DNA from: CAVQBP01 sp963848195 | GTDB lineage: Bacteria > Bacteroidota > Ignavibacteria > Ignavibacteriales > Ignavibacteriaceae | Assembly: GCA_963848195.1 (NCBI GenBank) | Contig: CAWKCY010000007.1 | Coordinates: 310,001 to 374,000 of the forward strand | Direction of reading: 5' to 3' | Length of the DNA stretch: 64,000 bases | Part shown: piece by piece, positions 37,673-47,068 of the stretch | Numbering within the stretch: position 1 is the first letter of the stretch | Layout of the letters: the number at the start of each line of letters is the position of its first letter | Notes under the pieces: model-generated | What the model saw: the letters and a program-made list of their open reading frames with translations, nothing else | What the model was told of the DNA's origin: nothing | The model's database searches: none | Position numbers and translations under genes: made by a program

Positions 37673-38100
37673 AATACCACATTATGTTTTTGTAAAAATT
37701 CATCATACTCATGGATAAAACTCATTTTATGATGATGTTCTTCTTGATTTACAATATATTTTACAACATTATCTATATTGGATTCTGAAACGGAGAAAGC
37801 TGCATACCCTTTGCTCCAGAGAAATTTGTAGTTTACTTGTTTATTATCCCAATTAGAAGAGCTTCCCTTATATAGATGAAATACATCCTCTATTGTAACA
37901 CTTGTGGGTAAGTCTATTATTGCATGAACATGATCGGGATTTACATAATTAATTTTCATGTAAATGTTTTTTTCTTCGGAATAGTTATAAAAGTACTGTG
38001 ATAACTGTTTTCGTAAACTTCTGTTGGGAAGACAATTTTCATGATTATATGTTCCCCAAACTAAATGAAGCCAAATTTTTGTGAAAGAACGAACCGACAT
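37663..38100 (-). CDS. REP-associated tyrosine transposase (RAYT), IS200-like Y1 family
   Basis: 145 residues. HUH single-strand DNA nuclease: VRSFTKIWLHLVWGTYNHE at the N-terminus, the metal-binding HVH at residues 57-59 in NPDHVHAIIDLP, and the catalytic Tyr at 115 in NVVKYIVNQEEHH, with the closing FLQKHNVVL. Y1 enzymes of this type cut next to DNA hairpins and are linked to the spread of REP sequences. Here the hairpin family with ATAAAT/ATTTAT loops lies on both sides (37604-37671 and 38136-38545), at the highest density of the window. The TnpB partner is absent, as expected for RAYT genes. All catalytic residues are intact. Confidence 0.92.
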   Translation of the reverse strand: MSVRSFTKIWLHLVWGTYNHENCLPNRSLRKQLSQYFYNYSEEKNIYMKINYVNPDHVHAIIDLPTSVTIEDVFHLYKGSSSNWDNKQVNYKFLWSKGYAAFSVSESNIDNVVKYIVNQEEHHHKMSFIHEYDEFLQKHNVVLNR

Positions 38101-38626
38101 TGTAATCCTTTTTTTTATTGAGTTTTAAAAATAATAAAAACGGTTAAAACCGTTTAGGGGTTTGCTTCTTTTTTTATTAAAGCCAAAGGATAAATCCTTT
38201 GGTTAATGAAATGGTGGTGGGATGAATTTTTTTGTATAGTGGAATGCCATGTGATGAATCTTTTTTATTATGGAGCAGGGATAAAATACCAAAGGATAAA
38301 TCCTTTGGTTAATGAAATGTGGGGGATGAATTCTTTTGTATAGTGGAATGCCACGTGATGAATCTTTTTTATTATGGAGCAGGGATAAAATACCAAAGGA
38401 TAAATCCTTTGGTTAATGAAAGCTGGGGGGAAGGTTTTAGGATAATGGAATATGCCGGGGAAAATTGATAAAGCTATTGCAGGATTTTTATAGAGCAGAG
38501 GATAAAAAACCAAAGGATAAATCCTTTGGTTAATGATATGGAATGCCACAGGATGAATCTTTGGTTAATATATACTTAATTAAAATATTTTTATTTTTGG
38601 TTTTACAATATTTATATGGAGGAGTA
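38101..38626. repeat. Cluster of REP-type hairpins next to the RAYT gene
   Basis: AAACGG-TTAAAA-CCGTTT near 38138-38155, then at least four copies of CCAAAGG-ATAAAT-CCTTTGG (near 38184, 38290, 38394, 38509). Two of them lie in a direct repeat of about 110 bp with GGAATGCCA(T/C)GTGATGAATC. One partial copy is GGATGAATC-TTTGG at 38552. The cluster ends at the ribosome-binding site of the esterase gene. Confidence 0.9.
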
Positions 38627-39520
38627 ATGAGAGAGGTAAAATTACTGGGGGTGGTATTAATTATATTTATTTTATCGGTTAATGGGTATACGCAGGTATC
38701 CAGGGGGGTTGTGAAAGAGGGTTTGACAATTAATAGTAAAATCTTAAATAAGGATGTCAGGTATACAATTTATCTTCCTTTTGATTATGAAACTTCGAGC
38801 CGGTATTATCCGGTTGTATATCTGCTCCATGGGTTTACTGATAATGATATGGGATGGATACAATTCGGAGAGGCAAATATGATTGCGGATGAAGCAATTG
38901 CAGATGGAGAAATACCACCGATGATCCTTGTAATGCCGGATGGAGGGTTAAGCTGGTATATTAATAATTATAATGGTTCGGTTAAATATGAGGATTTCTT
39001 TTTTAAGGAATTTATTCCTTACATTGAATCACATTATAGAATAAGAGGAGAAAAAACGTATAGGGGAATAGCGGGACTTTCAATGGGAGGATTCGGTACG
39101 CTTGTTTATTCTTTCAAACATCCGGATATGTTTGCGGCTTGTGCGGCTTTCAGTTCCGGGATACGTACCCAGGATGAGATGATTAAACTGGATACTGCAG
39201 ACTGGAGAGAAAAGTTTGCAGTAGTGTTTGGTCCAGGGCTTAAAGGGAAAGATAGGATTACTTCTCAGTATCTTGCCAATGATCCTCTTAATATCGTTAA
39301 GACCGGGGATATTGATAAAATAAGATCGGTTAGGATATATATGGACTGCGGGGATGATGACTATCTATATAAAGGGAATTCTACCTTGCATATTCTGTTG
39401 AGAGATTTGAATATTCCACATGAATACAGGGTAAGAGATGGGGGGCATCATTGGTCTTACTGGAGGAGCGGGTTGAAAGAGGGGCTGAAGTTTATCGGGG
39501 CAAGCTTTCACCAACAGTGA
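38627..39520 (+). CDS. Secreted alpha/beta-hydrolase, esterase D/feruloyl-esterase type
   Basis: About 297 residues. Signal peptide to GYTQ. Core motifs of the putative-esterase family: YLPFDYETSSRYYPVVYLLHG, nucleophile Ser in AGLSMGGFGTL, an acid in YMDCGDDDYLYKGN, and the catalytic His in RDGGHHWSYWRSGL. Such proteins remove acyl groups, for example feruloyl or acetyl groups from plant polysaccharides, and related ones are mycolyltransferases. The ATG at 38627 follows GGAGGAGTA and starts a proper signal peptide, so a longer in-frame start at 38543 inside hairpin DNA is rejected. It fits the carbohydrate genes at 10-17 kb, but is not linked to them. Confidence 0.91.
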   Translation: MREVKLLGVVLIIFILSVNGYTQVSRGVVKEGLTINSKILNKDVRYTIYLPFDYETSSRYYPVVYLLHGFTDNDMGWIQFGEANMIADEAIADGEIPPMILVMPDGGLSWYINNYNGSVKYEDFFFKEFIPYIESHYRIRGEKTYRGIAGLSMGGFGTLVYSFKHPDMFAACAAFSSGIRTQDEMIKLDTADWREKFAVVFGPGLKGKDRITSQYLANDPLNIVKTGDIDKIRSVRIYMDCGDDDYLYKGNSTLHILLRDLNIPHEYRVRDGGHHWSYWRSGLKEGLKFIGASFHQQ

Positions 39521-40057
39521 GAGAAGGAATAGCACGCAGATAACGCAGATTAAACAGATTCTCGCTGATTTGGCTTTAGTATCTTTGAGACTTTGTGAGA
39601 CTAAAGTCATTAGTGCGTGGAATACATGAAGGCAATTAAGAAAATATCAGTGCATAAGGATAATACTTGTGAGTGAATTGCTAAAGGGGTTTTGGAAAAC
39701 CCGGAGGTTTAATCGGCTTTGAAAAATTAATAATAAGTTAACATGCTGAAGCTTGTTTAGTTGTATATTATGGTGGTTGATATGAGACCAAAGGATAAAT
39801 CCTTTGGTTAATGAGACGGTGTCAAAGAATGAATTCTTTGGTTAATGATGTAGGTCCCAAAGGATGAATCCTTTGGTTAATGATATGGGTGCCAAAGGAT
39901 GAATTGGTTGGTGGTTGATATGGGACCAAAGGATAAATCCTTTGGTTAATGATACGGTGCCAAAGGATAAATCCTTTGGTTGGTGAAAAATTAGTGAAGT
40001 TTTTTTGTTTTATTTAGATTTATGATATTATTTTTCAACTTTTCTTCATAAGTCTAA
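39521..40057. repeat. Spacer with ACGCAGAT motif and five CCAAAGG hairpins
   Basis: 39530-39570 has CACGCAGATAACGCAGATT. CCAAAGG-ATAAAT-CCTTTGG or close variants lie near 39786, 39844, 39925 and 39959; two degenerate copies (GAATGAATTC, CCAAAGGATGAATTGG) lie between them. No gene. Confidence 0.82.
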
Positions 40058-41161
40058 ATGAAATTATTATTGTTTTTATTTATTTCATTGGTCCCTTTGA
40101 ATATTATTTTATCACAGAAGGAGGAGCCTAACGGGAAATTTTCCGGGTATATGTTTGGAGATTATTTTTATAATATTTCGAGAGATACAGCTATTTCATC
40201 AATACCAAATAAAGCTTTAAATGGGGCAAAAGACCTGAATGGTTTCCAGATAAGGAAGATTTATTTTACGTATGATTCGGATATCTCCACACGGTTTGCT
40301 GCGCGTTTCAGGTTAGAAGCTGATCAGGAAATAAAATTACCAAACGGTAAGATAGGAGTGGCAGTTAAAGATGCATATTTAAAATGGAAGGATATATTTG
40401 CGGGATCTGATTTTTACTTTGGACTGCAGCCTACTCCCGCATTTTATGCAATAGTAGATTTCTGGGGATACAGGCTTATAGAAAAAGCGCCGATTGATTT
40501 AAGAGGGCTTGTACCTTCACGCGATATTGCAGTGTCATTGAAAGGAAAGATAGACCATAAAGGTATATTCAATTATTGGTTTTTAATAGGAAACGGGAAG
40601 GGGAATAGTACAGATATTGATAAATACAGAAGGCTCTATGCACACATTCACATAATCCCTTCCAAATCTTTCAAAATAATTGTATATCAAGATGTAAAAT
40701 TTCAGCGGGCTCTTAGTCACGTGGATATAAACAATAATGAAGCAGAGTTAAATAATAATATTTATACAACCGATTTATTTTTAGGTTATTCTTATAATGA
40801 AATTTCAAGAACAGGTGTTGAAGCTTATTTACAGCAGACAAAAAACGGTTATTCTTTTATAAATAAAGAGAATATGTATTATAAAAATAAAAATACGATT
40901 GGATTTTCATTATTTGAAGTATATAATTTCAATCAGCAGTTTTCCGTAATAGGAAGGTACGATTATTTTGACAACAATGCCGGTTCGGAATCTAAAGGAG
41001 ATTCGAGGAATTATTTTATGTTTGGTGTGAGCTACCGACCGGATCCGGATGTTTCAATTACTCCAAATATTTTGATAGAAAGCTATGAAAGAATGCCTTC
41101 GGGACAAACATATAATAAATCGGTCACAGCAAGGATTACATTTTTTTATAATTATTTGTAA
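40058..41161 (+). CDS. Outer-membrane porin (phosphate-type porin fold)
   Basis: 367 residues. Signal peptide to LSQ (about residue 20), then a beta barrel with alternating strands (KFSGYMFGDYFYNIS, FQIRKIYFTYDSDISTRFAARFRLE, DFYFGLQPTPAF, NYFMFGVSYRPDPDVSITPNILIE) and an aromatic end YNYL. Related to OprP/OprO-like or short porins. Immediately followed by pstB and phoU, which suggests a role in phosphate entry across the outer membrane; this is inferred from context. 11 bp separate it from pstB. Confidence 0.85.
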   Translation: MKLLLFLFISLVPLNIILSQKEEPNGKFSGYMFGDYFYNISRDTAISSIPNKALNGAKDLNGFQIRKIYFTYDSDISTRFAARFRLEADQEIKLPNGKIGVAVKDAYLKWKDIFAGSDFYFGLQPTPAFYAIVDFWGYRLIEKAPIDLRGLVPSRDIAVSLKGKIDHKGIFNYWFLIGNGKGNSTDIDKYRRLYAHIHIIPSKSFKIIVYQDVKFQRALSHVDINNNEAELNNNIYTTDLFLGYSYNEISRTGVEAYLQQTKNGYSFINKENMYYKNKNTIGFSLFEVYNFNQQFSVIGRYDYFDNNAGSESKGDSRNYFMFGVSYRPDPDVSITPNILIESYERMPSGQTYNKSVTARITFFYNYL

Positions 41162-41172
41162 GATTACAATAA

Positions 41173-41931
41173 ATGAAAGATGTAAAGATATCGGTTAAAG
41201 ATTTAAGTTTATCATATGGAGAGAAGCCGGCGCTGAAAAGTATTTCTATGGAAATTCCTGCTCAAAAGGTTACTGCATTTATTGGACCCTCAGGCTGCGG
41301 CAAGTCGACATTTTTAAGAGTATTGAATAGAATGAATGATTTAATCAACAGTGTAAAGCTGAGCGGAGAGGTATTGATAGACGGCAAAAATATTTATCAG
41401 AATAATATTGATGTGGTGAATTTACGGAGGCGAATCGGAATGGTTTTCCAGAAATCAAATCTTTTCCCGAAGTCGATTTATGATAATATAATATACGGTG
41501 CTAAGCTTAACGGCCTAGGTAATAAGAAGAAGCTTAAAGAAATAGCGGAGAAGTCGTTAAAGCAGGCGGCATTGTGGGAAGAAGTAAAGGACAGGCTGGA
41601 CTCACCGGCATTGAGCTTATCGGGGGGACAGCAGCAGCGTGTATGTATAGCAAGAACACTGGCAGTTGAACCGGAAATTATTTTAATGGATGAGCCGGCA
41701 AGTGCACTCGACCCGATATCTACTGCTAAGATTGAAGAGCTTATTCATGAATTAAAGTCCAAATATACAATTGTTATTGTTACTCATAATATGCAGCAGG
41801 CGGCGAGGGTAAGTGACTTTACTGCTTTTTTTTATCTGGGTGAATTAATTGAATATGATAAAACGACGAAGATATTTACGAGTCCGGGTAAGAAGCAGAC
41901 GGAGGATTATGTGACAGGGAGGTTTGGGTAA
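41173..41931 (+). CDS. pstB: Phosphate ABC transporter ATP-binding protein
   Basis: 252 residues, cytoplasmic. Walker A GPSGCGKST at residues 38-46, signature LSGGQQQRV, Walker B IILMDEPASALDP, the H-loop VTHNM, and the PstB-specific LRVLNRMNDLI and FPKSIYDNIIYG. It drives phosphate import by PstSCA. None of pstS, pstC or pstA is in the window, so the operon is split. phoU is downstream. An ATTACAAGATT repeat starts 2 bp after its stop. Confidence 0.95.
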   Translation: MKDVKISVKDLSLSYGEKPALKSISMEIPAQKVTAFIGPSGCGKSTFLRVLNRMNDLINSVKLSGEVLIDGKNIYQNNIDVVNLRRRIGMVFQKSNLFPKSIYDNIIYGAKLNGLGNKKKLKEIAEKSLKQAALWEEVKDRLDSPALSLSGGQQQRVCIARTLAVEPEIILMDEPASALDPISTAKIEELIHELKSKYTIVIVTHNMQQAARVSDFTAFFYLGELIEYDKTTKIFTSPGKKQTEDYVTGRFG

Positions 41932-42293
41932 GAGATTACAAGATTGCAAAATTACAAGATTACAAAATTACAAGATTACAAAAATACAAGATTACAAAAT
42001 TACAAGATTGGCCTGCTTCACTTCGTTACGCCGGGCAGGCAAGATTAGTATCTTTTAGTAATTTTTTTGATTCTGGTTTGTTCGATTACGAGCAGGATTA
42101 CGATTACGAGCAGGATTATGAGTACGAGCAGGATTACGAGTACGAGCAGGATTACGAGTACGAGCACGATTACGAGTACGAGCACGATTATGAGTACGAG
42201 TATGAGTATGAGTATGAAGGGAATAGGGTTAAGTTTTATGAATTTTTACAAAGATATAGAATCTATAAATAATTAACGTTAAAGGAAGATGAA
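41932..42293. repeat. Two repeat arrays between pstB and phoU
   Basis: 41935-42010: about eight units of ATTACAAGATTACAAAATT. 42012-42040: inverted GCCTGC/GCAGGC flanking TTCACTTCGTTACGCC. 42085-42228: GATTACGAGCAG / GAGTACGAGCAC / GAGTATGAG units, an imperfect hexamer-based array that would translate as Tyr/Glu/Asp repeats in one frame. No gene is supported. Confidence 0.85.
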
Positions 42294-42980
42294 ATGGAAA
42301 GACAATTTGAACAGCAGATTGATAAATTAAAAAAGCGATTGCTGAAAATGTGCAGCCTGGTTGATGAACAGGTGGAATTTGCTTTTAAGGCAATTGATGA
42401 AGAAAATATTGAGCTTGCTCAACTGGTGATTGACAGGGATAATAAAGTGGATAAATATGATATTAAGATCGATAAGATTTGTCAGAAGATAATTGCGTTG
42501 AATCAGCCGGTGGCTATGGATTTGAGGTTAATTATGTCTGCTATTACTATGAATACAAATCTCGAAAGGATTGGAGACGGAGCGGTGAATATCTGCGAGA
42601 ATTTCCTTGTGATTAAGAAAAAGCCTTCTTTTATAAACAGGATAAAGTATACCGAAATGGTAAATGTGGTGAAGGAGATGATAAGGAATTCTATTGATTC
42701 ATTTATCAATAATGATCCGAAGCTGGCGGCTAAGGTAATAGAAACAGATAAAATAATAGATGAATATAACCGGGAGAACCACCAGATCTTAAAGGATATC
42801 ATGAAAGAAAGTCCGGATAATATTGATGATGCAGTTGTACTCCTTGTAATTTCCAGGCAGATTGAAAGGCTGGGGGATCATGCAACTAATATTTCGGAAG
42901 ATGTATACTTTATAGTTGAAGCGCAGATGATAAAGCATAAGTATGAGAAGTATTTGTTCCATGAGGAAGAGGAGGAGTGA
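42294..42980 (+). CDS. phoU: Phosphate-signalling protein PhoU
   Basis: 228 residues, all-helical with two PhoU repeats, each with the conserved acid-rich metal-binding pattern (LIMSAITMNTNLERIGDGAVNICE in the first; LLVISRQIERLGDHATNISEDVYF in the second). It represses the Pho response under high phosphate and limits Pst activity. Follows pstB on the same strand, separated by repeats. A GTCATTGG array starts right after the stop codon. Confidence 0.95.
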   Translation: MERQFEQQIDKLKKRLLKMCSLVDEQVEFAFKAIDEENIELAQLVIDRDNKVDKYDIKIDKICQKIIALNQPVAMDLRLIMSAITMNTNLERIGDGAVNICENFLVIKKKPSFINRIKYTEMVNVVKEMIRNSIDSFINNDPKLAAKVIETDKIIDEYNRENHQILKDIMKESPDNIDDAVVLLVISRQIERLGDHATNISEDVYFIVEAQMIKHKYEKYLFHEEEEE

Positions 42981-43377
42981 GGATGAAGATGGGGAAGTCA
43001 ATGGTCATTGAGTCATTGGTCATTGGTCAATAGTCATTGGTCATTGGTCATTGGTCATTAGTCATTAGTCATTGGTCAATAGTCATTTGTCATTGGGTCA
43101 ATAGTCATTGGTCAATAGTCATTTGTTGAAAATCAATTCTAAGGGGTCAAATATCCGTGAGACAGTATAAATGTAGGCTTTATGAAAAAAGAGGGCTTAG
43201 AAATCAAAAAATAGCCTAAAACCTACGCTATTTCGTATGGAATTTTGGGAGTGCGGTGAATAATGGATATTATATATCACCTCTTCGAGGTTTCGGTTCA
43301 CTGGTGTTTATGATTTGGCTATAATAATGTCAGCCCTTCGGGCTTAAAGTTAAAAGAGCTGAACATTGAATACCTGT
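42981..43377. repeat. TCATTGG array and hairpins
   Basis: 42997-43125 is an array of TCATTGG / TCAATAG units (heptamer) with about seventeen copies. It is followed by TATCACCTC-TTC-GAGGT at 43271 and CAGCCC-TTC-GGGCT at 43327. No gene. Confidence 0.85.
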
Positions 43378-44886
43378 CTATTCTTTCCAGTCGGGCATTA
43401 TACCGTTTGAAATTATTTTATGGCGGTTAGAGCCGTCTGCATTCATTACCCATATATCTTTGGTTGAATTAATGGTATTTGAGCCATTTTCAAATATTAT
43501 ATAAGCACCATTGGATGAATATTTTGCATTCAAATCATTTGTGCCGTTTGGTTTATTATCGGAAGTATATGAATGATTGACTGATAGATCAACAACTGTT
43601 TTTGTATTTATATTAATTTCAAAAATGTGTGAATCAAGAATTCTTCCGTCCTGGGACTGGTTACCAGAAATATCGTGTGTATATAATATTTTCTGTCCAT
43701 CAATTGAAAAAGAGGGGCTTGCGGTTGACCCGGCTGAATTTGGAACCAATAAAGTTGTATCAGTTCCATTCGAATTCATTAAATAAATTTCCGAGTCATA
43801 GTTATTTGCGCCAATTGCCAAAATTACAATTTTATTTCCATCAGGAGAATAACCGCATTCGCGGAAGTTTCTTCCTGCCGGAGCAGACGCAATGAGTGTT
43901 AAATTAGAACCGTCAGAACCAATTCTATAGAGTTTATCATTGTGACTATATAAAATGTTATAACCATCGGGTGCCCAGCAGAATCCTATTCCATAGTTAC
44001 TATAACCGGTTACTCCAATATTAGTGACCTGGAATTTACTGCTGCCATCCGGATTTACAGTATAGATCTGAGGCTCTACAGTTCCATTAGAGGTAAATGC
44101 TATCTTAGAATGTTTTGGATTAAAACGAGGCCACCAGTTACGGTTATTATCGTTAGTTAATTGAATCAAATTTACTGATGAGCTATCTGATGAGAATACC
44201 TGGTAATTGCCGTCTACTATTCTCGAAAATATAAATTTATTATTAGGCAGCGGTAGAGTGGTAAAGCTCCAGATTTCACTATTTGCTTTTAATGTATCGC
44301 TCCCTTTTGCAGAAACCTGCCAGTAATATGTGGTATTAAACATTAAATCTGAAACAGTAGTACTTGTTTCGGTAATACCGGAAGCAATTAATTTTTTATT
44401 AGCCGAACCGGATGCAAATAAATAAACATTGTAGTAAGTTGTATCCTGAATAAATCCCTGTGAAGTGTTATTATGCCATGAAAGAGTAAGAGATAATGGC
44501 TGATTTGCGGCTTGATTTGCAGGGGAGGGATTCGCAGGTATTCCAGGAGCGAAGCTTGAATTTGTACTTAAGAATATAACTGCTTTTACTGTACTACCGC
44601 TTGTTACCGAAACAGAAACAGAAGCTTTATCATAGCTGGATTTACTTGCTGAAACAGAATAATCTCCCACCGGAACACTTTGAATAGAAAATTGACCGGA
44701 ATTATCTGTAACTATTGCACTGGTCGGTGGATTTGTTGTTATACTAACGCCTGATACACCGGTTTTATTATCCGGACCAAAGACAGTACCGGAAATATTT
44801 CCATATAGTACCGGTTCAACCGTATTTTCATTACATGAAGTTATCACCAGCATTATAAACAAAGCTAGAATTATTTGTATTCTCAT
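43378..44886 (-). CDS. Lipoprotein with carboxypeptidase-like, fibronectin-like and TolB-type propeller domains
   Basis: 502 residues. Lipobox VITSC (Cys near residue 18). Residues about 28-105 resemble a carboxypeptidase-regulatory-like beta sandwich (GNISGTVFGPDNKTGVSGVSI). Residues about 115-215 form a fibronectin-type-III-like domain (PANPSPANQAANQP, TYYWQVSAKGSD). Residues about 220-500 are PD40/TolB-like propeller blades (ITYVNPDGS-type, GSDGSNLTLIA, NSNGTDTTLLV, NADGSNRHKI). Probably anchored to the outer membrane, facing outside. It follows the curlin genes on the same strand and could take part in holding the fibre, but this is a guess. Confidence 0.82.
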   Translation of the reverse strand: MRIQIILALFIMLVITSCNENTVEPVLYGNISGTVFGPDNKTGVSGVSITTNPPTSAIVTDNSGQFSIQSVPVGDYSVSASKSSYDKASVSVSVTSGSTVKAVIFLSTNSSFAPGIPANPSPANQAANQPLSLTLSWHNNTSQGFIQDTTYYNVYLFASGSANKKLIASGITETSTTVSDLMFNTTYYWQVSAKGSDTLKANSEIWSFTTLPLPNNKFIFSRIVDGNYQVFSSDSSSVNLIQLTNDNNRNWWPRFNPKHSKIAFTSNGTVEPQIYTVNPDGSSKFQVTNIGVTGYSNYGIGFCWAPDGYNILYSHNDKLYRIGSDGSNLTLIASAPAGRNFRECGYSPDGNKIVILAIGANNYDSEIYLMNSNGTDTTLLVPNSAGSTASPSFSIDGQKILYTHDISGNQSQDGRILDSHIFEININTKTVVDLSVNHSYTSDNKPNGTNDLNAKYSSNGAYIIFENGSNTINSTKDIWVMNADGSNRHKIISNGIMPDWKE

Positions 44887-44898
44887 TTTTATCTCTTA

Positions 44899-45823
44899 CT
44901 AATTATTATAAATTTGTTTTACCGTAGAACTATTGTTATTACCAGTTTGAGTTACAGAAGATTTATTAACATACTCTCCTGAAGAATTTGAGCTTGCAGT
45001 ACCATTTTGAATTACATTAGCATCATTTTCATTACCATATTGGAGAACCTGCGATTTATTTGAATTATTCTTCTGATTTACGGTTGCAGTATTATTATTT
45101 CCTTGCTGATAAATGCCGAATAATCCGTTACGAAAAAAACCCTTCACCAGCCCAGTTATTGTTTCCTTCCTGAATTATATAAGCTTTATTACCTTGAGCA
45201 GATTTTAATTCCGCCAGTACCATATTGCGATATTTCCGATTTGTTCCTATTACCAATCTGAGTTTGTTCTGCAATATTCCCTTCGATGCCTCCTCCTCCT
45301 CCTTGTTCATCTACTATAGCAATATTTTCATTGCCGGTTTGATCCTGTTTTATATATCCATTGAATCCGACCTGATAACTCTTGCATCATTTTTTATTCC
45401 AGTTTGATTTTGGACGGTTTGGCTATTTACGGTAAACTGGGATGCAATTAATTTATTCAAATTCCCATTTTGATATTGATTAGATATGTTATTGCCTAAA
45501 TCCGGATCAGGGTTTTGTGTAATCACTGCGTTATTATTGTTTCCTATTTGTTTCTGCATAGCAATATTATGATCCGAATTACCGCCCGTTTTCCAGAAAT
45601 AAGTTGCCTGTTCAATTTGAGCAATATTACCATTGCCATTCTGAATTTGAGAAGCACTAGTAAAGTCAACAGAATTCATATTTATGAAGGCTTTATTGCT
45701 GCCAATCTGTATAACTAGAGTTTTGTCATTGTAACCAAAAGTATACACATCTGCTGTATTCTGAGAAAAAGAATATGCAGATATAGAAATAACAATGGCA
45801 ATAACTAAATAAAACCTCTTCAA
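44899..45823 (-). pseudogene. Curlin-repeat protein (CsgB/CsgA-like), several frameshifts
   Basis: Starts with a signal peptide (MKRFYLVIAIVISISAYSFS-Q) and has curlin units of the type x-x-Q-x-G-x-x-N-x-A (SQIQNGNGNIAQIEQ, KQIGNNNNAVITQN). Near 45370 the frame breaks; the neighbouring frame goes on with IKQDQTGNENIAIVDEQ and AEQTQIGNRNKSEISQYG; near 45200 and 45140 it breaks again, ending NKSSVTQTGNNNSSTVKQIY. At least three small indels are needed to restore about 308 residues. It is the last curlin gene of the cluster. Confidence 0.82.
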
Positions 45824-45849
45824 GCTTTATTGTTCCTTTTTTAGATGAA

Positions 45850-46734
45850 TCAATGCTGATAAATAGTTCCGGTATTCATACCCGGACCTGTTTGGAGAAG
45901 CTGTGATGAATTATTAGTTGCTCCGCTTTGCATGATATTTAAACTGTTATAACTCCCGGTTGAAACCTGGTAAGAAGCCGCCATATCGGTACCGGTACTA
46001 TTTTGAATGATGGAAGCAGTATTATCACCGATAGCTTCCTGATGTAATCCGGCTGTTTTTCCTGTGCCGGTTTGTGTTAATGTTAGTGAATTATTCCCAT
46101 TAGATGAAGTTTGAGCGGCACCGAAATTACTCCAGGTATAAGGTATTGCAGCAGGAGTAATATCACAATTCTCTAATACATTATCCGTTCCGTTCTGCTC
46201 AATCTTAGCATAGTTATCGCCGTGAGCGGCTTGATTTACACCGGCATAATTGGTGTGTCCTGAACCTGAAGATAATGTATTTACTTGAGTAAGAGAGAAT
46301 GAGTTTGCTCCGGTAGTGGAATTTTGCAGGTTCATTGCCTTGTTATATCCACCGGTTCCGGTCTGCAATGAAACTACACTGTTATCGGGATCTGAATTTT
46401 GCCAGCTATAAAGTATATCCGAACCGGGATTAGTTTGTGTGGCATCAAAGGTATTATCTTTGCCGGTAGTTACCTGGTACATATTGATATAGTTATACAT
46501 GTCTGTCCCTAAAGACTGATGAACTGTAAAGGAATTTGAGCCATCTTTAGTGGACTGATAAGCATGATTATAAGGTGAAGGACCGGTAACTATATTTTGG
46601 CCGCCATCCTGCTGCATTATCAATGATGTATTAGCAGATGTTCCTACCTGTTCCAGGTTTGTTGAGTTAGATTGAGCAAAAGTCACGCCTGTTATAAAAA
46701 TGGCAGTACTGATTATTGAAATTAATTTTTTCAT
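45850..46734 (-). CDS. Curlin-repeat amyloid protein, intact
   Basis: 294 residues. Signal peptide MKKLISIISTAIFITGVTFA, cleaved before QS. The mature chain has about ten curlin-like units with periodic N, Q and G (DGSNSFTVHQSLG, GKDNTFDATQTNPG, GDNYAKIEQNG, GNNSLTLTQTGTG, GDNTASIIQNSTG, GSYNSLNIMQSG). Such units stack as strand-turn-strand in amyloid fibres after export through CsgG. Units are longer and looser than in enterobacterial CsgA. It is the only curlin gene here whose frame is unbroken to a proper end. Gene order: downstream of csgEFG. Confidence 0.87.
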   Translation of the reverse strand: MKKLISIISTAIFITGVTFAQSNSTNLEQVGTSANTSLIMQQDGGQNIVTGPSPYNHAYQSTKDGSNSFTVHQSLGTDMYNYINMYQVTTGKDNTFDATQTNPGSDILYSWQNSDPDNSVVSLQTGTGGYNKAMNLQNSTTGANSFSLTQVNTLSSGSGHTNYAGVNQAAHGDNYAKIEQNGTDNVLENCDITPAAIPYTWSNFGAAQTSSNGNNSLTLTQTGTGKTAGLHQEAIGDNTASIIQNSTGTDMAASYQVSTGSYNSLNIMQSGATNNSSQLLQTGPGMNTGTIYQH

Positions 46735-46888
46735 GATTATAATACCTTTAAACTCTTGAAAAGATTAGAATGAATCAGGAAAGATTACCCCTGTTTAATT
46801 CATTCCTTATTTATTTAAATAATTAAAGAACATTGACATTCAGTTTGAATAAACCGTTAAAACGGTTCATATGTTCTGTTTTTTAAGG

Positions 46889-47040
46889 TTAACACCGGGA
46901 TTAAGAGCCTGTGTGAAAAGTGTAGAACGAAACTCTGTTTCGTCTAATTTATTAAAATTCAAATCAAAATTACTCATTAGCGATTCGGAGAATCGCTCTA
47001 CAATTTGAATATTCACACAAACTCTTAATCCCGGTGTTAA
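46889..47040. repeat. 152-bp element with 19-bp inverted ends (family C, longest copy)
   Basis: Ends TTAACACCGGGATTAAGAG and its complement CTCTTAATCCCGGTGTTAA are perfect. Inside, GCCTGTGTGAAAAG, the hairpin CGAAACTCTGTTTCG and the hairpin AGCGATTC-GGA-GAATCGCT appear in the same order as at 7077 and 52981. It sits between two curlin genes. Confidence 0.88.
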
Positions 47041-47068
47041 TGAAAGCTCAAAACTTAATACTTATCAG

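Noticed and set aside
38268..38549. 93-residue frame on the minus strand with repeated FINQRIYPLVFYP
   Set aside because: It is entirely made of the CCAAAGG-ATAAAT-CCTTTGG hairpin copies and their shared flanks.
42078..42272. Open frame coding Tyr-Glu-Tyr-Glu-Gln-Asp repeats between pstB and phoU
   Set aside because: The sequence is a tandem array of GAGTACGAGCAG-like units continuing from the pstB stop region, as after many genes here. No ribosome-binding site or conserved start; open frame is a by-product of the hexamer period.
42997..43125. CRISPR or phage attachment site
   Set aside because: A 7-bp microsatellite; unit far too short and no spacers, integrase or tRNA nearby.
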